The notes under the pieces are model-generated. The model saw only the letters and a list, made by a program, of their open reading frames with translations. It did not search any database and had not been told where the DNA came from. A DNA stretch of 64,000 nucleotides from Styela clava. Taxonomy: Eukaryota; Chordata; Ascidiacea; Stolidobranchia; Styelidae. The DNA lies in contig NC_135255.1 of the NCBI RefSeq assembly GCF_964204865.1, positions 20,489,135 through 20,553,134 on the forward strand. Direction: 5' to 3'. Shown in pieces: positions 13,401-24,115 of this stretch. Position numbers and translations under genes: made by a program. Position 1 is the stretch's first letter, and each line of letters opens with the position of its first letter.

Positions 13401-16400
13401 AAGGGAATTACCGAACCTTACTCAAAAACTAAGTACACGAACTTTGATTAAACGATTAAAACTCCAGTCCTTCAAAACAGTATTAGCTACATATTTGCGA
13501 GTGCTTATACAGAATCTTGTTAAAAATAAAAATTGATGAATAATTTGCAGGACGGAGTGGAGTATGCAGTGGCGGTATCAGCAGGGATGTTCCAGGACAG
13601 CGACCCCAAAGGGCGCACCACGACGAACCAGTTCTGGGTGTGCCCGAAAATTATCAGAATTGTTTCGAACAAATGATTTCATTCAAAAGCACAGCATGTA
13701 GTCAAGTCCTATAGAGTTTACTATAGGGCATTTGGCAGTATGGTGTGATGAATCTACGCAAAGGTTAATATCGGTCGTGTTAACAAAATTAACAACCTCC
13801 CACTGTTTGGTCTGTTATGATTGAACCCACATAAACTGATAAAGTATTTCATGGATGTGATATCCTAGTGCAGTGTTTCCCAACCTCAATACATTCCTTA
13901 CTTTGAATATTTTGGATTTATTCACTCCTTCTTTATTATGCACGGAAACTCCTCTGGTTGGGCAACTAGAACAAAAGGCTCAACTATCTTGACATCATGA
14001 GTCAATATCCCATACCTAACACTACACCCAAGCTGTAATAGACTGAATAGGTAATGCCGATCCAAAAAACTCTGGTCCTTCAAAGCGATCCCATACGTGT
14101 GTTGCCAGTCATTTTTAATCCTATGTATTATGTGTCATGCTTGGGAAGACTTTTTGCTTTTTTTTTGCTGTATTACTAATTTTATTTAATACTCTAACGC
14201 AGCCAAATGTAACTTCAATTCACAGAGTGACTGTACCTATTTATTACTATAATATTTATTCATACACAAATTAAGAACCGGTACTTAGAACCTGACAAAA
14301 AAAATGGGAGTGCGACTTGTGCATAGCACTAACTAAAGATCCATTAATAAAGACCTAACAAATAACGGTGCTCCCGAAGTATGCGAACCAAGATGGCGGA
14401 CATCGGAACGTAACATGGGTAACGGGTTAGGGTTAGGCGATAATTTTCTTCCAATTTTCCTTATTTTAGTCCTATTATCAGTTCGAAGACTAGCGAAGAG
14501 CCTCCCGTAGTATTTATACCTAAAATTATGGCCTAACCCTAACCTAGTACACATATTACATTCCGATGTCCGCCATCTTGGTTCGCATACTTCGGGAGCC
14601 CCCAAATAACAGAAACGAAGTTTTTATACAATGCATCGATGGGATAAAGCGATCCTAATAGGTGAAAAGAGGAATTCAACAGAAAAGGTTAAGACCCACC
14701 GATCTTAATCCTCAAAAAACATTTTTGCATCATCAATCAGGCTAATTTTTTCAACTTCTCTCCTTATCTTTCCACCATTTTGTATCCAATCAATCAACCC
14801 CACAAAATAATCATCATACTTAAGCCTTACAAGCGTAATCCATAAAACAATACTTATTCTCAAAACAGAGAACAACGATCATAAAGAATGATTACCTTAG
14901 ACTGCCACATCAATGTATATTTATGTGCGCACAAATAATTATTGGTACTCCCGTAGTTTGTGTACCGAGTTAGGCCATAATTTTATTTCAATTTTCCTTA
15001 TTTTAGTTCTATTACGTCGGAGACTGTTTGTGTTAGCCAAGTGAATATACCCCCCCTACCAATAGGCTTCCGTCTCTTTACATCTCAACTTGATGTAAAA
15101 TGGGCAAACAAAATTAAGTTACCTGCATATTGGTTGGTACACACTTCTGGAGCGCCTAACTATTATAGTAATAATAAAGAACTAAAGAATATTAGGAATA
15201 GTACAGCAAATACAAACCAAAATTCCTCTGCAGGATGACAATTATCCTCGCCGGCAAGAAATTCCTTCCTGGGAAACGTGGGCCTAGTAGTTAGAGCAGG
15301 CGTGGGCAAGGTTTTTGAGGGGACAAAAATTTTGCCCACCTAAACCATGTAAGTGTGACGTTGAAAGTTTTATTTACATTTTATGAACAATATTTACAGT
15401 GATTCAAGAGTCTTGCTGCACACTAACATAAATATATTTCTGTAACGTTTCGTCTCACCAAGGTCAAACTTCTTTTTAGTTGAACTATGTATGTCTGAAG
15501 AAGTCTGACCTTGGTCAGACGAAACGTTACAGAAATATATTTGTGTTAGTGCGCAGCAAGACTCTTGAATCACTTAAGATTGTTATCTTTACTCTTGCTA
15601 CAGCATCCTTGCATTATATGCATACGAATCCGCCGACACAAAAGCATAGAAGAAGGATAAGTAGTTAGTCTCGCAGAAACCAAATCATTAGCAGAAATAT
15701 TTACAGTGTTACAAAAACAAAGGTAAAAAAACATTAAGCCTTGTGCCAAAACTAAATTTAATCGCCATAACAAATTCCTTCAGTTATTTTTAGCTAAAAC
15801 ATCAAAATTTGGTTTTAGTTTGGTTGTGACAGCATCAGGCGGGCCGGATTGAATTACCCAAGAGGTCGGATTTGGCCCGCAGGTTATATTTTGCCCCTGT
15901 CAGGTGTAGGGCTGATAATGTTGAGCAAATTTTCTGCATATTTTATTAGTGTTATCAGATGAACAGAACATGGCTTGGTTCCATATTCAAGATTATTAAT
16001 ATTCGAACGAGGTCCTTATCTTGTATATTATTCATAACACAAAAGCAAATCCCATTTGAATAATATCAATGTTAAAAATCCCATATTCAATTGCTTCCCA
16101 TGAATTTTAATATAGAAACAATGCGGAAATATTGGGACGTTCTGATTGGTGTATTTAAAGGGTGTGTCTAGGGATTGTTCAATAGAAAAACCAAAGCCAG
16201 ATTCGCATCTTGTAATGTATTGTTAGTGTATTGTGTGTTTATTGTATGAAAATTCCCTTAAATAGAAAACATGTCAAGTCACTAAGAAGTGAAAAAGACT
16301 CATCTCTGAGCAAAGTTACACACACTCGCACAAAAGTAAAGAAGGCTCATTTCTGAGAAAAGTTACACTCACTCAGGAGTGAAGGAGACTCATCTCTGAG

Positions 16401-19400
16401 CAAAGTTACACATACTACACTTACTAAAAAGTAAAGGAGACTCATAATCATCTCTGAGTAATTTTAAAGGTGACCACTAAAATTCCAAAAAACTACTATT
16501 TATGATTATAGTGTGGCAGTTATCGCTTTGGGATCAGATGCCAAATGTTTTCATCGGACCCCAAAAGGAGCATAACTCTGAATTTTTTACTTTCAATTGT
16601 CAAAAATAAGTCAAAACATACGGTAATCTATTAAAAAAAACTGCCATTGCCAAGGATTTTGCTATCAAAACTTAACTCGGGAGTTCAGACCAAAAGTCTG
16701 AAATCCGAGTCGAGAGTCTAAGTAAAATTTCATTATCACAAAACAAAACCGGTTGTCAGAATATCATTTTTTCAATGGTGCAAACAGTGCAAGGCAAAAT
16801 TTCCACTACGCTCAGGAAACAATGATATTACATAGAATTCCGCTCTCAAAAATTGATTTTAGCAGAATTCCGAGTTTGAGGGGTGTTGGAGCTGAATTTT
16901 TTTCCGACTCCACATCCCTAGTTGCATAACACTCCAAAAAAGCCGATAAGATAAGTTAAAATTTGGAAATTTACCACCACCAAACATAGTTTCAGAATCA
17001 AGCTTTCTTTCAACATCACAAGATAAAGTTAAACATTAACTCTATAACTTCCAAACTACACAAATCACGTCATTCAAACGATCCGCTTTGAAGGTGACTG
17101 TCTGGAAAATATTTACTCAGAAAACAATGTCTATACATTGAAAACAACACCACAATGTACCTAACTAAGCCTTATCTTCATGTGAGCAGTGTAAATAGAA
17201 GGGTAAAAATATAAGTAAACATACTGTAGCCCAATTTCAATTGTCATAAAATTCACATATCGTACATTTTTTTCACCACCCATATGTTTTACACCAAGTA
17301 TTATGTGTCAAAAAAAAAAACACAAAATTATTTGTCACATATAATTGTTGAATTGGAACAAATAAAAAGCACTTATGACATACACATTTTTCAAACCTAC
17401 TAAACCAGGTGGGATACATTTAGGGTTCAACCATAACTTAGGTTGAAGTGGCAACAAAAAAAGGGGGCTCCCGAAGTATGCGAACCAAGATGGCGGACAT
17501 CGGAATGTAATATGTGTACAAGGTTAGGGTTAGGCCATAATTTTAGGTATAAATACTACGGGAGGCTCTTGGCTAGTCTGCGAACTGATAATAGGACTAA
17601 AATAAGGAAAATTGGAAAAAAATTATCGCCTAACCCTAACCTGTTACCCATGTTTCGTTCCGATGTCCGCCATCTTGGTTCGCATACTTCGGGAGCACCA
17701 AAAAAAGATCACAACTGCAACGAGGTCTAAAAACTTGAAGACATACGAACCCCCTGTGAACTTCAACCTTACTCAATTAGGTGGCATATGACAGACATTT
17801 AGGGTTCTGTTAATAATTCAAGTTATTATGACAATAAAAAAAAATATTACAAAGGTCTAAACCAGGGGGCCGGCAACTTTTTGTCGCTCGCGGGCCAAAA
17901 TAAAGGGTTGCAAGTCATTGGCGGGCCGCACATATTTTTAGAAAGTTGAAAGCCGAATGGATGATACTTTTTATAATAAAAATCAAGCAAGGATACATCT
18001 CTCGAATAGAATATAGATTTATATCTTCATTGCATTGTGTCTCAAAATATTCCAATTGAATATTGTCGGCGCCATTAAACCCTTTACACTCAGCTTCACC
18101 TTTCTTCGTAATTGTGAATTTTATACTTGTTAGATTATAATATAATTTAGTCTACACACCTCTCACAATAAATTATGTTGAATAAAGAATATATTCGTCA
18201 AAACAGCTGTTTTGTTACTATGATTCAATGAAACCTCGAAGGCCGGATTATATTACTCCGCGGGCCGTAGGTTGCCGACCCCTGGTATAAACACTTGAGG
18301 ACATTCACACCTTCTTTAATCTAACACATAAACAGTTCCATATTTGAATGACCAAATTTATGGCAAATATATGAATACACTCTCAAGTACTACTAATTTG
18401 ACATGTAAAATTTTTAAGTGCATAGTTATGATATGGACATGGTTTTGTTCAACAGCACAACTTTTCATATTTAGTAACGCACGCAAGTAAAAAAAGATTT
18501 AATTTTAAATGGATAATTTCAAACAGAGTATGCACAAAACTTTGTATATTAATAGAGGCTAAATATAATAGGCCTATGCGATAATTCTTTTTGTTCCAGT
18601 ATCTCACAATCCCTTAGCATTGGTCGCTCGTGACTGCCCTTATGGACCGATATTGATTACTTTTGAGTGTGTGCACGACTTTGCTTTGAGCAAATTTCTT
18701 CGCAAAAAAACAATACTTTTTTGAGTGAAAATACTCTAATTTATCAATATGTTACATCAGAGATAAAATCAAATATATTTTCAAACATTCGATCAATATT
18801 GGCCATTTTAATCCCAAGCATATTATCATGTTACTGTATATTTATAGAGAAAACATTAATGATCTGAGAGTTACATTTTGCCCTCGGGGTCAGAAGACAA
18901 CGTGGTTTAGTGGTAGAATAGACAGCTTGCTAACTTCAGCAAATGCTGATTATAGCAATGGAGGAATTTTGATTAAATGTATTGTGAATTAGTGAATACA
19001 CTCTACAAATCTGTGTTTTCGTGAATTCCATTTTTTGACATTGGATTTCTTCCAAATATCACAGCACTGCTATACCAATCTAAAATACCAAGCTGTTCTG
19101 ACATGGAAACCTAAAATTTTTACGGAAGCTATTCCTGATTGAAAAAAAACATAATGAATATATCAAATACAAAATAGATGAATTTTTTTAGGCAAACTTC
19201 AATTACAATCTCTTTGCATGATCAGTATCCATTAAACCTGTGTTTCCAAACCTATGGGTCACCCCAGTAGTGGGATTCAATTTTTTTGTCAGCCGGTTCC
19301 ATCGCAAAAGTCATATTTTTTAGTCGGTTCTGTTACAAAAAGTCATTGACAGTAACCAGTAGTGCTAACCGGTTCGCTGATCTCATCAAATTCTGCGAGA

Positions 19401-20699
19401 CGGTTTTATAGAACCGGTGCGAACCAGCTGAATCCCACTACTGGTCACGATCCGAAACTGCGTCGCCTAAAAATCTTTTTGGGCCATTCGTTTTTTCAAC
19501 AGAAATCTAAAAGTTACTAATTTTATTTTATAGTAAATTTTATTGTTTATTTTATATTGGGTATTGAAGTGTTGCTCAATAGTAATTGTATGAGTGGAGT
19601 AATTGTATTGTGAGATACTAGGTTTCAAAACCACGCTGAGGGCAAACTAGCTCAGCTTTTTCACTTTGTTTTATATCAGTCATTCCATTTTTGCGGCCAC
19701 ATAGTATTAAAGTGATAAGTAAAAATAACATGATCTCTTTCAACGAATTAGTAAGTATATTTGTGAGCTTTCGTTAGATCATGGTCTAACTTCTTCAAAC
19801 AATACAAGATATAACTTAATAACAGCAATAATCCGAAGTAGAAAGTAAACAAGGAGAAAGGACCTGCAGTTCAATACACAATATCCAAGTTCCCTACATA
19901 GTATTACATGCCATTTAGTATTTGCGTCGAGAGATCTTACAGAATTTATTTTTTAGAAAATTTCGAGCCGCTTGAAAAAAATGGGTTGATAACCAATGCT
20001 TTAAACGATACAGTGGGAAAGCTGTATCATTGGTCAAATAGCCACACCCATGTCCGTTTCTATCATGATCTGGAAAAAATATTCAAAGTCTTGAAATAAC
20101 GATTTCTGGACATTTTATTGCTTCCTAAAGCTAGAGCAGTGATAGGCAACCTCCGGTTCTGAAAACACCTGCTATTTTGTTCTCGGATCTGGACCCCGTT
20201 AATCAAAGTGGCTACAGAAGTTCTTAAGTGTCAAGGATTCAACGAGAATATCGGTCAGCGACCGAAGACTTATCGATCGAAAGTTGTGGGATCCCCCAAA
20301 ACAGCGCTCTTACTCCATAGTGACACCTTGTGTCCCATCACTAATTAATCAATAACTCGCTAATCATACGACATAATTCATCCAAAATCAATAGGCTTCT
20401 GATCCAAGGTATGATGAATGCATATGCAAAATTTGGAGCGGATTGATCCTCGCTTTCGTGAGATATCGCGTGTATCTAACAGACAAACAAACAGACAAAT
20501 ACCTATCAACATACTTACCGATCTTAAGATCGATAAGTAATGAAAGGCAGAGGCATAAAACTTGCGAAAAAATACAAATCCTACCTTTTTCATCAAAGTA
20601 AGAGCTGATAACAATCCAGCAAGCTTCCTGCCATAATTCAGGCGAGATATCCTCTTCATCTTCCCCATCTCTCAGTTCAAGGTCATCGTCTTGAAACAT
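4041..20699 (-). CDS. POLR2B: DNA-directed RNA polymerase II subunit RPB2 (two-exon gene model)
   Basis: Second-largest subunit of RNA polymerase II, forming the active-site cleft opposite RPB1 in the nucleus. Joining 20699-20585 to 7453-4041 gives 1175 codons, matching the usual animal length of about 1174. Exon 1 encodes the acidic N-terminus followed by [18 protein letters not shown]. It ends one base into a Gly codon before a GT donor. Exon 2 begins after ...tattccag and finishes that Gly, reading [15 protein letters not shown], exactly the order in other animals. The open frame of exon 2 could start at a Met at 7535, but that start adds unrelated residues from the intron and is rejected. 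All catalytic landmarks are present and no frame break is seen. Confidence 0.97.
7725..8300. repeat. 46-bp minisatellite, about 12 copies, in POLR2B intron 1
   Basis: Tandem units read roughly 'gggcactcactcagaagt' + '(g/a)aagagactcatct' + 'c(t/g)gagcaaagttac'. The period is 46 bp. The middle units differ at only one to three sites, such as cggagc against ctgagc and gtgaag against gtaaag. Diverged units extend leftward to about 7600, close to the exon 2 acceptor. Unit-like sequence recurs at about 16270-16460 in the same intron and at about 42590-42640 in UTP14 intron 3. Confidence 0.9.
8710..9290. repeat. Imperfect local direct repeat pair
   Basis: About 8722-8830 and about 9188-9290 share a long similar stretch beginning 'agttacatatttaatttaaact', continuing through 'caaaacaaagat' and 'aagggtcaaat' with many substitutions. 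The spacing is close to 470 bp. A second shared phrase, gatgtaacatcgttca, occurs at about 8906 and 9009. This looks like an old local duplication. No terminal inverted repeat is apparent. Confidence 0.55.
12741..13021 (+). mobile_element. Retroelement 3' fragment / SINE (family R)
   Basis: The block runs from 'tactgatcgaaggttagggg' to 'gttcgataagtaat'. It includes 'cacatgcaaaatttggagca', 'cgctttcgtgagatatcgcg', a cagacagacaaa-type tract and 'cctatcaacatacttaccgat'. The same block, truncated at different points, lies at 20262-20542, 22763-22920, about 46100-46440 (inverted) and 50065-50200. Most copies end in gataagtaat. The structure resembles the 3' region of RTE-like non-LTR elements or SINEs, but no reverse transcriptase is present here. 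Confidence 0.65.
14370..14607. mobile_element. Foldback MITE (family A, long form)
   Basis: The left arm ggtgctcccgaagtatgcg and the right arm cgcatacttcgggagccccc are inverted copies, each continuing into 'aaccaagatggcggacatcgg'. The inner part carries ggttagggttagg on one side and cctaaccctaacc on the other, around 'ttccaattttccttatttta'. Nearly the same element, in the opposite internal orientation, sits at 17464-17700. Confidence 0.8.
14940..15160. mobile_element. Diverged foldback MITE, family A
   Basis: The copy begins ggtactcccgtagtttgtg and ends about tggtacacacttctggagcg. It retains 'aggccataattttatttcaa' and 'ttccttattttagttctatt', which tie it to the long-form family. Arms are more decayed than in the copies at 14370 and 17464, so it is probably older. 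Confidence 0.6.
15298..15905. mobile_element. hAT-like non-autonomous element hosting a foldback insertion
   Basis: The left end reads caggcgtgggcaaggttttt and the right end ttttgcccctgtcagg. The family contains 'gcctt(g)tgccaaaactaaat' and 'ggttttagtttggttgtg' and is also seen at about 2385-2640 and, inverted, at about 41300-41551. Those two relatives lack the 294-bp insertion found here at 15402-15695. I could not confirm the 8-bp target duplication. Confidence 0.55.
15402..15695. mobile_element. Foldback retroelement-like insertion with 13-bp target duplication and hammerhead-like core
   Basis: The segment is flanked by the same 13 bases, aatatttacagtg, at 15389-15401 and 15696-15708. Related repeats at about 2466-2486 and about 41490-41510 (inverted) have this target uninterrupted, so they are paralogous empty sites. 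Inside, 15402-15476 and 15490-15577 are near-perfect inverted arms. The right arm reads CTGAAGA at 15495-15501, then GTCTGACC-TT-GGTCAGAC, then GAAACG. That is a hammerhead-ribozyme-like core of the kind known from Penelope-like element repeats. No ORF for a reverse transcriptase is present. Confidence 0.7.
16270..16465. repeat. Diverged copies of the 46-bp minisatellite unit
   Basis: About four imperfect units carry 'gactcatctctgagcaaagt' with variable spacing and 'cactcactcaggagtgaagg'-like halves. They lie about 8 kb from the main array at 7725-8300 but in the same intron. They are much more degraded than the main array. Confidence 0.75.
17464..17700. mobile_element. Foldback MITE (family A, long form)
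   Basis: Left arm ggggctcccgaagtatgcg and right arm cgcatacttcgggagcacc are inverted. The inner sequence matches the copy at 14370-14607 in reverse orientation with only a few differences, for example 'actacgggaggctcttggct'. The similarity suggests recent activity of this family. Confidence 0.8.
17863..18284. mobile_element. hAT-like MITE (422 bp) with 8-bp target duplication
   Basis: The left end is cagggggccggcaac and the right end is gttgccgacccctg. Flanks are gtctaaac (17855-17862) and gtataaac (18285-18292), an 8-bp duplication with one mismatch. Eight-base duplications and CAGGGG-type ends are characteristic of hAT elements. A related, more decayed copy lies at about 41900-42331. There is no coding capacity. 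Confidence 0.8.
19265..19443. mobile_element. Small inverted-repeat element (hAT-like ends)
   Basis: The element starts cagtagtgggattcaattt and ends ctgaatcccactactg, giving inverted ends of about 15 bp. The interior has repeated ccggtt motifs (agccggttcc, aaccggttcgc, gaaccggtgcg). It appears inserted into an older hAT-like remnant whose pieces flank it (ccaaacctatgggtcac and gatccgaaactgcg). I could not define a clean 8-bp duplication. Confidence 0.6.
20262..20542 (+). mobile_element. Retroelement 3' fragment / SINE (family R)
   Basis: This copy resembles 12741-13021, from 'acttatcgatcgaaagttg' to 'aagatcgataagtaat', with the same 'cgctttcgtgagatatcgcg' core. It lies only about 45 bp inside POLR2B intron 1 from the exon 1 donor, in antisense to the gene. 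Confidence 0.7.
20585..20699 (-). CDS. POLR2B: POLR2B coding exon 1 (residues 1-38 plus first base of codon 39)
   Basis: The exon encodes an acidic N-terminus ([19 protein letters not shown]) and then [19 protein letters not shown], which is nearly invariant in animal RPB2. After the final GAAAAAG comes a gtaggatt donor. The phase (one base) fits the acceptor at 7453. No other match to the rest of RPB2 exists near here, so the partner exon must be the one 13.1 kb downstream on the minus strand. Reading past the donor runs into a repeat (20262-20542) and gives unrelated residues. Confidence 0.95.
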
Positions 20700-22175
20700 C
20701 CTGGTTCAAAGGTTGAAGGTCGTTGCAATGAAATGATTATTGTATCGGCGTATTTTAAGCTAGGTTTTATTCTAAGCTACAAAAAAACAAGCGAAAAATT
20801 GAATAAGCTGTCTTGTGAATGTGATGTGTGAATAATATAGAAATTTGTGACTGAAAGTAGGCGAGGCACCTGTTAATGGATTTATAACATAATTTGACAC
20901 AGAAAAAATAAAACACCACACTGTCAAAGAATAGCTAGGTGGAAAGGTCGTAGACAGAAAGTTGAGGGTGTTAACCCACATTTCTCTGCCTCTGGTCAGA
21001 CCCGCAAGCTTGACAATTGGAAATTTCAGGAGCCTTCCTCTCTGAAAATCCCTACTTACAACCCCTGTTAAAAGGTGCCTCTCCTACAAACAGCAATGTT
21101 AAACCAGATATAAATACAATATAGCACAGTAAATTTATTTGTGAAAGTTCGCAAAAATACAGAAATTGAATTAAAAGGTCTGAGTTTGATTCGATGAAAG
21201 GCCATCCCCGTCCCTGGAAAAAGATCTACATGACATTATTTTCACTGTGGGGCCACAAATAAACATAGATAAATGGATACTTGAACATGTGTAAAAAAAA
21301 AACTATATTGACAGCACGTTATAAATGTCCCAAAGAACACATAAATGACATTGCCCAGGTGTGTCTGCATTGACCAAAGGATCCCAAACTTTTTTACATT
21401 AATTAAAATTCTGTTGAATAAATCACAGCGTATTGAAAAGAAAATTCGACTTTGTTAGAGTTCGATCACTGGAAGGAAAAGTTTCACAATATTTGCACAT
21501 CAGTGCGATACATGTTTTTTTTTTCATGCACATAAATGGGTAGTCCCGAGGTATGTGAACCAAGATGGCAGACACCGGAACGTAGTATGTGTACCAGGTT
21601 AGGGTTAGGCAACGCAAACAAATTTAGTCATATATAGCCAGTCGAAATTTTCTCACGGTACTTTTAGTTTTAACAGATTGCATCATTTTGTGTTCAAAAT
21701 GCGGGCGGATAAGAGAAGAAACCACTGAAACAGGCAATTCAAAACATCGCATAATTTATATCGCTTACTTCTCACTGGTCTCACATTTAATATTAGATAA
21801 CAATGTTCGAATAGTTGTGTAATATTGAATACATTCCATAAATTATTGATGTTTCCATATCAGCACTTAGTTTCAAACTAAATTCCTGAACATTCAAATT
21901 ACTGACACTTAAAAAATAATACACCACTCTCATAGGAACTTATATAAAATACACCAACCTACATAATAACCCCCAACCTAACCTTACCCGGGCTACTCAA
22001 CTTGTAGATCGCGTCCTGGATCCAAAGCTAGTCGAGAAAGTGCGCGTTGATAAAGGCTGTTAAACTATAATTTCTGGAAAGATTGGACACCAATAATTTT
22101 GAAGTTTTGTTTGCGAATCTTCAGTGAAAACAGTTGAGTAGCCCTGATTTAACCCACAAATACGGCGTGTTCATA

Positions 22176-22376
22176 AAGGTCCTGTTACCATTTTCAATTT
22201 TGTTATGAATTCAGTTCTCAGTATATCTTAACCGGGCTTGTTTTATTTTAATCAGTGTTTTATAAAGTTATTTTACTTCATTTATGCACCTGTATGGCCA
22301 ACAAACTATAAATGGTATCGATAAATTCCTTTTGCAATTTGAAAACATTTTTATGACTTTATGAACACCCTACTGT
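22176..22376. mobile_element. Mariner-like MITE, family M
   Basis: Ends gtgttcataaaggtcctg and actttatgaacaccctac are imperfect inverted repeats. The interior 'tcaattttgttatgaa(t/g)tcag' and 'ggtatcgataaattcctttt' are shared with copies at about 38445-38650 and 53439-53766. The best preserved copy (53439) has cagggcgttcataaagt ends and TA flanks, as in Tc1/mariner elements. Confidence 0.6.
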
Positions 22377-22762
22377 AACATAATAAGGAAAAAGTAAACA
22401 TAAATTAGAAATTCATTTACGAGCAAGAAATCAGAATGGCAATAGATAAGGAATCAGTAAAGTACAAAATGCATTTGAATGAAATTTTCGAGTCAAGTAA
22501 AATTTTGTCAAATAATAAATAATCGAAACCAGGGACTCGCCAGAATAATTACCTCCAAACAGAATAGGCCTGATGCCGCAATTTTACACTTCAATGATTT
22601 AAAGATGATATTTTATCTAGAAGTACTGCAAGTATTTCACTAAGTCAAGTTAAATTTAGTTTTTCCAATCAGCGAAAAATCAATGGAACAAATTATGAGA
22701 AAATATGCTCAATATTGTACCGGAGAGTGGGAGCCGCGACGAACCGAAGCTGGGTATAATAG

Positions 22763-22920
22763 ACACCTTGTGTCCCATCACTAATTAATCAATTACTCGC
22801 TAATCATACGACATATTTCATCCAAAATCAATAGGCTTCTGATCCGAGGTATGATGAATGCATATGCAAAATTTGGAGCAGATTCATCCACGCTTTCGTG
22901 AGATATCGCGTGTAAAATTG
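22763..22920 (+). mobile_element. Retroelement fragment with 17-bp flanking duplication
   Basis: The family R block from 'acaccttgtgtcccatcact' to 'gagatatcgcgtgt' is flanked on both sides by gaagctgggtataatag (22746-22762 and 22921-22937). This is the form expected of target-primed insertion. The copy lacks the usual gataagtaat end, so the inserted RNA or cDNA was truncated relative to other copies at both ends. Confidence 0.65.
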
Positions 22921-23689
22921 GAAGCTGGGTATAATAGAGCAACGACACCTAATTTCCCAATTAAAAGTAGAAAAATTGGGAACTAATGAAATCGGCTTAC
23001 ACACGCATAACTCTGATCGCGCTAAACGGTTTGACAGTGATGATAAGAAGGATTTTGAGACACTTCTTACCGTTTTTAATGAAAGCAAAACATAACAAAA
23101 ATGGCTATAATTTTCATTAATTCTCTCCTGCAACGTTTTGCCGTGATAGGTGGTGTGAGTTACGATTTGTACGGTAGGCATTTACGATGAATTTTATAAA
23201 CTCATCATTTTAGAGCCGTTTTCAGGAGGCATCGGCTTATCTGCAAAGATATACGTATTACTGTATTTCGCTATTATCAGTGACTAATAGTTCTTGGTAG
23301 AGTTTAAATCAAATAGCCATCATTCCATTAGATTACCTCAAAGCAAAAGTGCTCCTGCAGTGCAAGCAATATACATGTTTGAATTATTTGGAAATCATTT
23401 TTCAAAATAATAAATAGATTCTGTGTCACATACGTAGGGGTGAGTGAAAGACATCAATAAAATAGAAACACAAATAAAAATTTGAAAATAGCAAACTACA
23501 CCATCTAGTGATGGCTATTTTAAATTAAATTTATACGATTATTCATAGATGCTAATTAAGAATTCAAGAACAAAGATAAAATTGTGGAAACATCAACAGT
23601 GCGACAAAATTATAAATTACAGCAAGAGCACATACATCAAGCTTTTTATTGAAAAACTAAGCTGGGACTCCATTCATCTCTTTGGAAGG

Positions 23690-24115
23690 GGGTTAACTAA
23701 ACAACTTTGGGGTAAATTTTGCAGGAGAGAAAAGGAGAGGAGAGAGGAAATTTATACTTTTCGCTACTAATCAAATTTCCCTCTAGAGTAGGGTATCCGG
23801 GGTAAATTTGTCCTCTAGGGAGAGGAGATTCAATTCGCCTTGGGGGTTAATTTTGCTACATAAAAATATACACTTTTCACTACTACACGCATATACTACA
23901 GCATCTCTTAGAAATAGAAATAATCTTTTCCTAGAGCAGGGGTTCTCAACTGAGGGTAAAACTCGACTTTTGGGATAACTTTTGACTTGCTTTGGGGGTG
24001 AATTTTCGCTACTGCATGAATACAAATTAAAGAAATCTTCCCAGGATGAAAGTTCTCAACTCTGGTTAATTTCATTACTGAGAAAATCCACACTTTTTGC
24101 TACTTCGCAAATAGA
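23690..24115. repeat. Diverged local repeats
   Basis: The phrase 'gggg(t)(t/a)aatttt(g)c' recurs at about 23709, 23797, 23846 and 23995. 'acacttttcactactacacg' near 23870 echoes 'acactttttgctacttcgca' near 24090. Units are too diverged to define one period. It may be an old tandem array. Confidence 0.4.

Larger units (their letters stand above)
7454..20584 (-). other. POLR2B: 13.1-kb first intron of POLR2B, repeat-filled
   Basis: The intron is bounded by gtagga at 20584 and tattccag at 7454. No convincing gene lies inside it. It holds a 46-bp minisatellite next to the acceptor, a diverged local duplication (about 8710-8830 and 9185-9290), a hAT-like remnant near 10970-11230, two retroelement 3' fragments (12741-13021, 20262-20542), several foldback MITEs, a foldback retroelement insertion with visible empty-site relatives (15402-15695), a hAT-like MITE (17863-18284) and a small element at 19265-19443. 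A 165-codon open frame at 9297-9794 on the minus strand resembles nothing I know. Confidence 0.85.

Noticed and set aside
14430-14560. Telomere-like ttaggg text suggesting an internal telomeric repeat
   Set aside because: Only one to two units occur, always in the same place within the foldback MITE family.
14333-17730. Matching open frames at 14333-14605 and 17443-17730 that translate alike
   Set aside because: They are translations of the foldback MITE copies. Similarity is due to the transposon, not to a conserved protein.
18900-18970. Possible tRNA-Gly-like gene (gtggtttagtggtagaat)
   Set aside because: The A-box match is good, but no B-box, anticodon arm or closing acceptor stem follows. 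At most a tRNA-derived relic.
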